Shown one piece after another: positions 61,065 to 64,000 of a stretch of 64,000 nucleotides of DNA (position 1 is the stretch's first letter; each line of letters starts with the position of its first letter). A program made the position numbers and the translations under genes. Source of the stretch: Oscillospiraceae bacterium (GTDB lineage: Bacteria > Bacillota > Clostridia > Oscillospirales > Oscillospiraceae). The notes beneath the pieces were generated by a model. The model saw only the letters and a program-made list of their open reading frames with translations. It searched no databases and was not told the DNA's origin. Location of the stretch: assembly GCA_015067465.1 (NCBI GenBank), contig SVMK01000001.1, positions 1 to 64,000 of the forward strand, given 5' to 3'.

Positions 61065-62246
61065 ATGGCAACTGTTCAGCTGAAGAATGTTAAGAAGATC
61101 TATCCTGTCTCTGGAGGAACCAAAAAGCTGCGCAAAAACCGCGGCGATGAGGACGAAGAGCGCAAGGTGAACCTGCAGATCACCGACAAGGGTGTGGTTG
61201 CGGTTCAGGAATTCAATCTCGACATTGAAGACAAGGAATTCATCGTGCTTGTCGGCCCGTCCGGCTGCGGCAAATCCACCACCCTGCGCATGGTTGCGGG
61301 TCTGGAAGAGATCACCGAGGGCGAACTCTACATTGACGGCGAACTGATGAACGATGTTGCGCCGAAAGACCGTGACATCGCGATGGTTTTCCAGAACTAT
61401 GCACTTTATCCCCACATGACCGTGTATGAAAACATGGCGTTTTCCCTGAAGCTGCGCAAGGTCAGCAAGGACGAAATCGACAGAAAGGTGCGCGAAGCTG
61501 CCGAGATTCTGGATATTACCCAGTATCTCAACCGCAAGCCCAAGGCACTTTCCGGCGGTCAGCGTCAGCGCGTGGCCATCGGACGTGCGATTGTTCGCGA
61601 TCCCGCCGTGTTCCTGATGGATGAGCCGCTGAGCAACCTTGATGCGAAGCTGCGCAACCAGATGCGTGCGGAGATTCTGAAGCTGCGCGAGCGCATCAAC
61701 ACCACCTTTATCTATGTTACCCATGACCAGACCGAAGCTATGACGCTCGGCGACCGTATTGTGATCATGCGCGACGGTTATATTCAGCAGATCGGCACGC
61801 CCCAGGATGTGTTCAACCATCCCCACAATCTGTTCGTTGCCGGCTTCATCGGCACACCGCAGATGAACTTCTTTGATGCGCAGCTGCTGTGCGAGGGTGA
61901 CCGCTACTTCGTGGAAGTCGGCGGCATCAAGGTGGAATTGAGCGAGGATAAGCAGGTACGCCTGAAGGCCAACGATGTGCAGAGCCAGGCTGTCACGCTG
62001 GGCGTTCGCCCCGAGCACACCGACCTGACCGACAGCGGCGTTCCCGCCAAGATCGACGTTTACGAAATGATGGGCTCTTCCGTCCATCTGCACGTCAATG
62101 CCGAGGGAAAAGACGTTGTTATCATCGTTCCGACCGGCGATATGGCTGTTGAAAACTACAAAATGGGCCAGGATGTGCATTTCAGCTTCCGCGGCAGCAT
62201 TGCGCACGTTTTCTCCAAGGAAACCGAGCGCAACCTTGAATGGTAA
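61065..62246 (+). CDS. ABC transporter ATP-binding protein, MsmK/UgpC-type
   Basis: A 393-residue CUT1-family sugar-ABC ATPase. Motifs: Walker [14 protein letters not shown]-loop VFQNYALYPHMTVYENM, signature LSGGQRQRVAIGRAI, Walker B FLMDEPLSNLDA, H-loop YVTHDQTEAMTLGDR, and a C-terminal TOBE/OB regulatory region. Between the first strand and Walker A there is an insertion of roughly 28 mostly charged residues (about 14-42). No permease or binding protein is adjacent, so it is likely a shared ATPase powering several sugar importers. GGAG lies 9 nt before the ATG. Confidence 0.92.
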   Translation: MATVQLKNVKKIYPVSGGTKKLRKNRGDEDEERKVNLQITDKGVVAVQEFNLDIEDKEFIVLVGPSGCGKSTTLRMVAGLEEITEGELYIDGELMNDVAPKDRDIAMVFQNYALYPHMTVYENMAFSLKLRKVSKDEIDRKVREAAEILDITQYLNRKPKALSGGQRQRVAIGRAIVRDPAVFLMDEPLSNLDAKLRNQMRAEILKLRERINTTFIYVTHDQTEAMTLGDRIVIMRDGYIQQIGTPQDVFNHPHNLFVAGFIGTPQMNFFDAQLLCEGDRYFVEVGGIKVELSEDKQVRLKANDVQSQAVTLGVRPEHTDLTDSGVPAKIDVYEMMGSSVHLHVNAEGKDVVIIVPTGDMAVENYKMGQDVHFSFRGSIAHVFSKETERNLEW

Positions 62247-62268
62247 TCTGATTACGGCATAAAAATGA

Positions 62269-62307
62269 CAAACGGCAGGAACGCAGACGATTCTTGCCGT
62301 TTTGTTT
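62269..62307 (+). terminator. Intrinsic terminator after the ABC ATPase gene
   Basis: CAAACGGCAGGAA pairs with TTCTTGCCGTTTTG (one G-U), 8-nt loop, T-rich tail. Confidence 0.7.
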
Positions 62308-62358
62308 CAAACCGGAACGCAATCCGATAAATAATTACGGGTGAAAGGCGAAAATACG

Positions 62359-64000
62359 ATGAAAAAACAGGATCTCGCGCAGAAACAGGCGGAAGCGATT
62401 GTTGCCCGGATGACGCTGGAAGAGGCCGCTTCTCAGCTGAATTTTGAATCTCCCGCCATTGAACGGCTGAATATTCCCGCTTACAACTGGTGGAACGAAG
62501 GGCTTCACGGTGTTGCCCGCGCCGGAACGGCAACCATGTTCCCGCAGGCGATTGCGATGGCCTCCATGTTTGACGAGGCGCTGCTTGAGCGCGTTGCCGG
62601 CGTTATCGCAACGGAAGCGCGTGCAAAGTATAACGAAACCTCCCGTCTCGGCGACCGCGACATTTACAAGGGACTTACCCTCTGGTCGCCCAATATCAAT
62701 ATTTTCCGCGATCCACGCTGGGGCCGCGGCCACGAAACCTACGGCGAGGATCCGTACCTGACGTCCCGCCTCGGCGTGGCGTTTGTCAAGGGGCTGCAGG
62801 GCGACGGCGAGTATATGTGCGCTGCTGCGTGTGCCAAGCATTTTGCTGTGCACAGCGGTCCGGAAAATATCCGCCACAGCTTCGATGCCCGCTGCAACAT
62901 GAAGGACATGTACGAAACCTATCTCCCCGCGTTTGAAGCACTGGTTCGCGAGGCGAAAGTGGAAGGCGTTATGGGCGCTTACAACCGCGTGAACGGCGAG
63001 GGCGCCTGCGCCAGCGAATTTTTGATGGCGCGCCTGAAAGAATGGGGCTTTGACGGCTATTTTGTTTCCGACGCATGGGCGCTGCGTGACTTCTTCAACG
63101 GACACGAACTGGTGGATACGATTGAGCAGGCGGCGGCGCTTGCCCTGTCCCGTGGCTGCGACTGCAACTGCGGAAACACCTATCCCGCGCTCATGGATGC
63201 CTATCGGGCCGGACTTGTTACCGAACAGCAGATTCGAACGGCCTGCGTGCACCTGTTCAGAACGCGCTGCCGTCTCGGTATGTTCGATGAAGACAACGGC
63301 TTCGCTGCGCTCGGACTGGACGACATCGCAACAAAAGAAAACTGGGCGCTTTCGCTCGAATGCGCAAAAAAAGGCATGGTTCTGCTGAAAAACGACGGAA
63401 TTTTGCCGCTGGACAAGAGCAAGATCAAGTCCATCGCCGTGATCGGACCGAATGCAGACAGCATTGACGCGCTGCGCGGCAACTATTACGGAACTTCTCA
63501 GAACAGCGTGACCTTCCTGGAGGGGATCCGCGCCGAAGTGGGCGACGATGTGCGCATCTATTTCTCCGAGGGCGCACACCTGTTCAAAAACCGCGTGGAG
63601 CATCTGGCGCAGGAAGACGATCGCCTCGCCGAGGCGGAAGCCATGATCCGCCGCGCGGATGTCACCGTGCTGTGCGTTGGCATGGACGCCACGATTGAAG
63701 GCGAAGAAGGCGATGAAGGCAATGCCTTCGCCGGCGGCGACAAACTCTCGCTCGAACTGCCCGAAGGCCAGCGCAGACTGGTGAAGATGGCAATGGAATA
63801 CGGCAAGAAAGTGATCGTTGTGCTCTCGGCGGGAAGCTCCGTGAACGTTCACACCGAAAAGGCGGCGGCACTGCTTCAGGCGTGGTATCCCGGCGAGGCC
63901 GGCGGCGCTGCCCTGGCCGATATTCTCTTTGGAAAAACCTCGCCCTCCGGCAAGCTGCCCGTGACATTCTACATCAATGCCGACGCGCTGCCCGAGTTCA
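62359..64000 (+). CDS. GH3 family glycoside hydrolase, N-terminal part (3' end outside window)
   Basis: The first 547 residues of a family 3 glycosidase that runs off the window. The N-terminal barrel has NWWNEGLHGVARAGTATMFPQ, DPRWGRGHETYGEDPYL, KHFAVHSGPENIRH and the catalytic Asp in GYFVSDAWALRDFF. The second domain begins near residue 330 (GMVLLKNDGILPLDKSKI). The RGHETYGEDPYL and GNYYGT features resemble beta-xylosidase/beta-glucosidase enzymes; substrate cannot be fixed. No signal peptide, so it probably acts on imported oligosaccharides. AAAGG precedes the ATG. No stop codon is reached. Confidence 0.92.
   Translation, partial: MKKQDLAQKQAEAIVARMTLEEAASQLNFESPAIERLNIPAYNWWNEGLHGVARAGTATMFPQAIAMASMFDEALLERVAGVIATEARAKYNETSRLGDRDIYKGLTLWSPNINIFRDPRWGRGHETYGEDPYLTSRLGVAFVKGLQGDGEYMCAAACAKHFAVHSGPENIRHSFDARCNMKDMYETYLPAFEALVREAKVEGVMGAYNRVNGEGACASEFLMARLKEWGFDGYFVSDAWALRDFFNGHELVDTIEQAAALALSRGCDCNCGNTYPALMDAYRAGLVTEQQIRTACVHLFRTRCRLGMFDEDNGFAALGLDDIATKENWALSLECAKKGMVLLKNDGILPLDKSKIKSIAVIGPNADSIDALRGNYYGTSQNSVTFLEGIRAEVGDDVRIYFSEGAHLFKNRVEHLAQEDDRLAEAEAMIRRADVTVLCVGMDATIEGEEGDEGNAFAGGDKLSLELPEGQRRLVKMAMEYGKKVIVVLSAGSSVNVHTEKAAALLQAWYPGEAGGAALADILFGKTSPSGKLPVTFYINADALPEF

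Noticed and set aside
60853-61083. 76-codon plus-strand frame overlapping the ABC ATPase start
   Set aside because: No ribosome site, overlaps hairpins and the true gene start; only the 20-codon ORF with a strong ribosome site in another frame was kept as a possibility.

Overview
The window is a GC-rich, gene-dense chromosomal segment from a spore-forming, butyrate-type, plant-glycan-using Firmicute, most like the Oscillospiraceae/Ruminococcaceae (Clostridium cluster IV). The taxonomic call is inference. It rests on the ispH-rpsA gene fusion, the scpAB/dacF/gerW and priA-def-fmt-rsmB-rlmN-stp-prkC-rsgA gene orders, an alpha/beta SASP and other sporulation genes, a bcd-etfBA electron-bifurcation operon, and hybrid histidine kinases of clostridial type. 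No prophage, insertion sequence, CRISPR array or plasmid gene was seen.

Layout. 1-6.4 kb: lon (3' part), engB, scpAB, DUF2953, gerW, dacF, a pseudouridine synthase. 6.5-11.4 kb: RpiR regulator, flavoprotein, cmk, ispH-rpsA fusion. 11.5-14.8 kb: CarD-type regulator, ispD, ispF, then DUF3343 with a class V aminotransferase behind a foldable leader. 14.9-19.1 kb: cdaA-cdaR (c-di-AMP), yicC, remA, gmk, rpoZ. 19.1-29.7 kb: priA, def, fmt, rsmB, rlmN, PP2C phosphatase, PASTA kinase, rsgA, PfkB-type kinase. 29.7-32.7 kb: small membrane protein, SPOCS/LysM protein, yebC, SASP. 32.8-38.5 kb (minus): bcd-etfB-etfA and phosphoketolase. 38.7-46.9 kb: spore-type polysaccharide deacetylase, CPA2 antiporter, ABC-F ATPase, an MFS plus two small membrane proteins, and an AlgI/DHHW surface O-acylation pair. 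47-53 kb: a multi-protein phosphorelay (REC protein with a decayed HisKA domain, REC-HD-GYP, Hpt, hybrid kinase) and a tyrosine recombinase. 53.2-57.5 kb: an AlaA-like aminotransferase and a DUF5058/membrane-partner/M20 peptidase trio. 57.5-64 kb: two single-gene tRNA-Ser units, cellobiose phosphorylase, an MsmK/UgpC-type ABC ATPase and the start of a GH3 glycosidase.

How it fits together. The right end processes cello- or xylo-oligosaccharides: GH3 hydrolase, phosphorolysis of cellobiose, and an ATPase that probably powers sugar importers encoded elsewhere. Phosphoketolase can send pentose/hexose phosphates to acetyl-phosphate, and Bcd-EtfAB makes butyryl-CoA. Cell-cycle, wall and spore functions are served by ScpAB, DacF, PrkC/PP2C, CdaA/CdaR, RemA, PdaB-like deacetylase, GerW, SPOCS and SASP.

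The most interesting points are: the phosphorelay, in which a REC protein carries a HisKA-like domain whose phospho-accepting His is replaced by Asp; the ispH-rpsA fusion, which holds a strong internal Shine-Dalgarno and an in-frame ATG (plus a candidate promoter inside an AT-rich island) that could make free ribosomal protein S1; a multi-helix leader before DUF3343; a hairpin that hides the dacF ribosome-binding site; and a 22-bp perfect palindrome at the cellobiose phosphorylase promoter.
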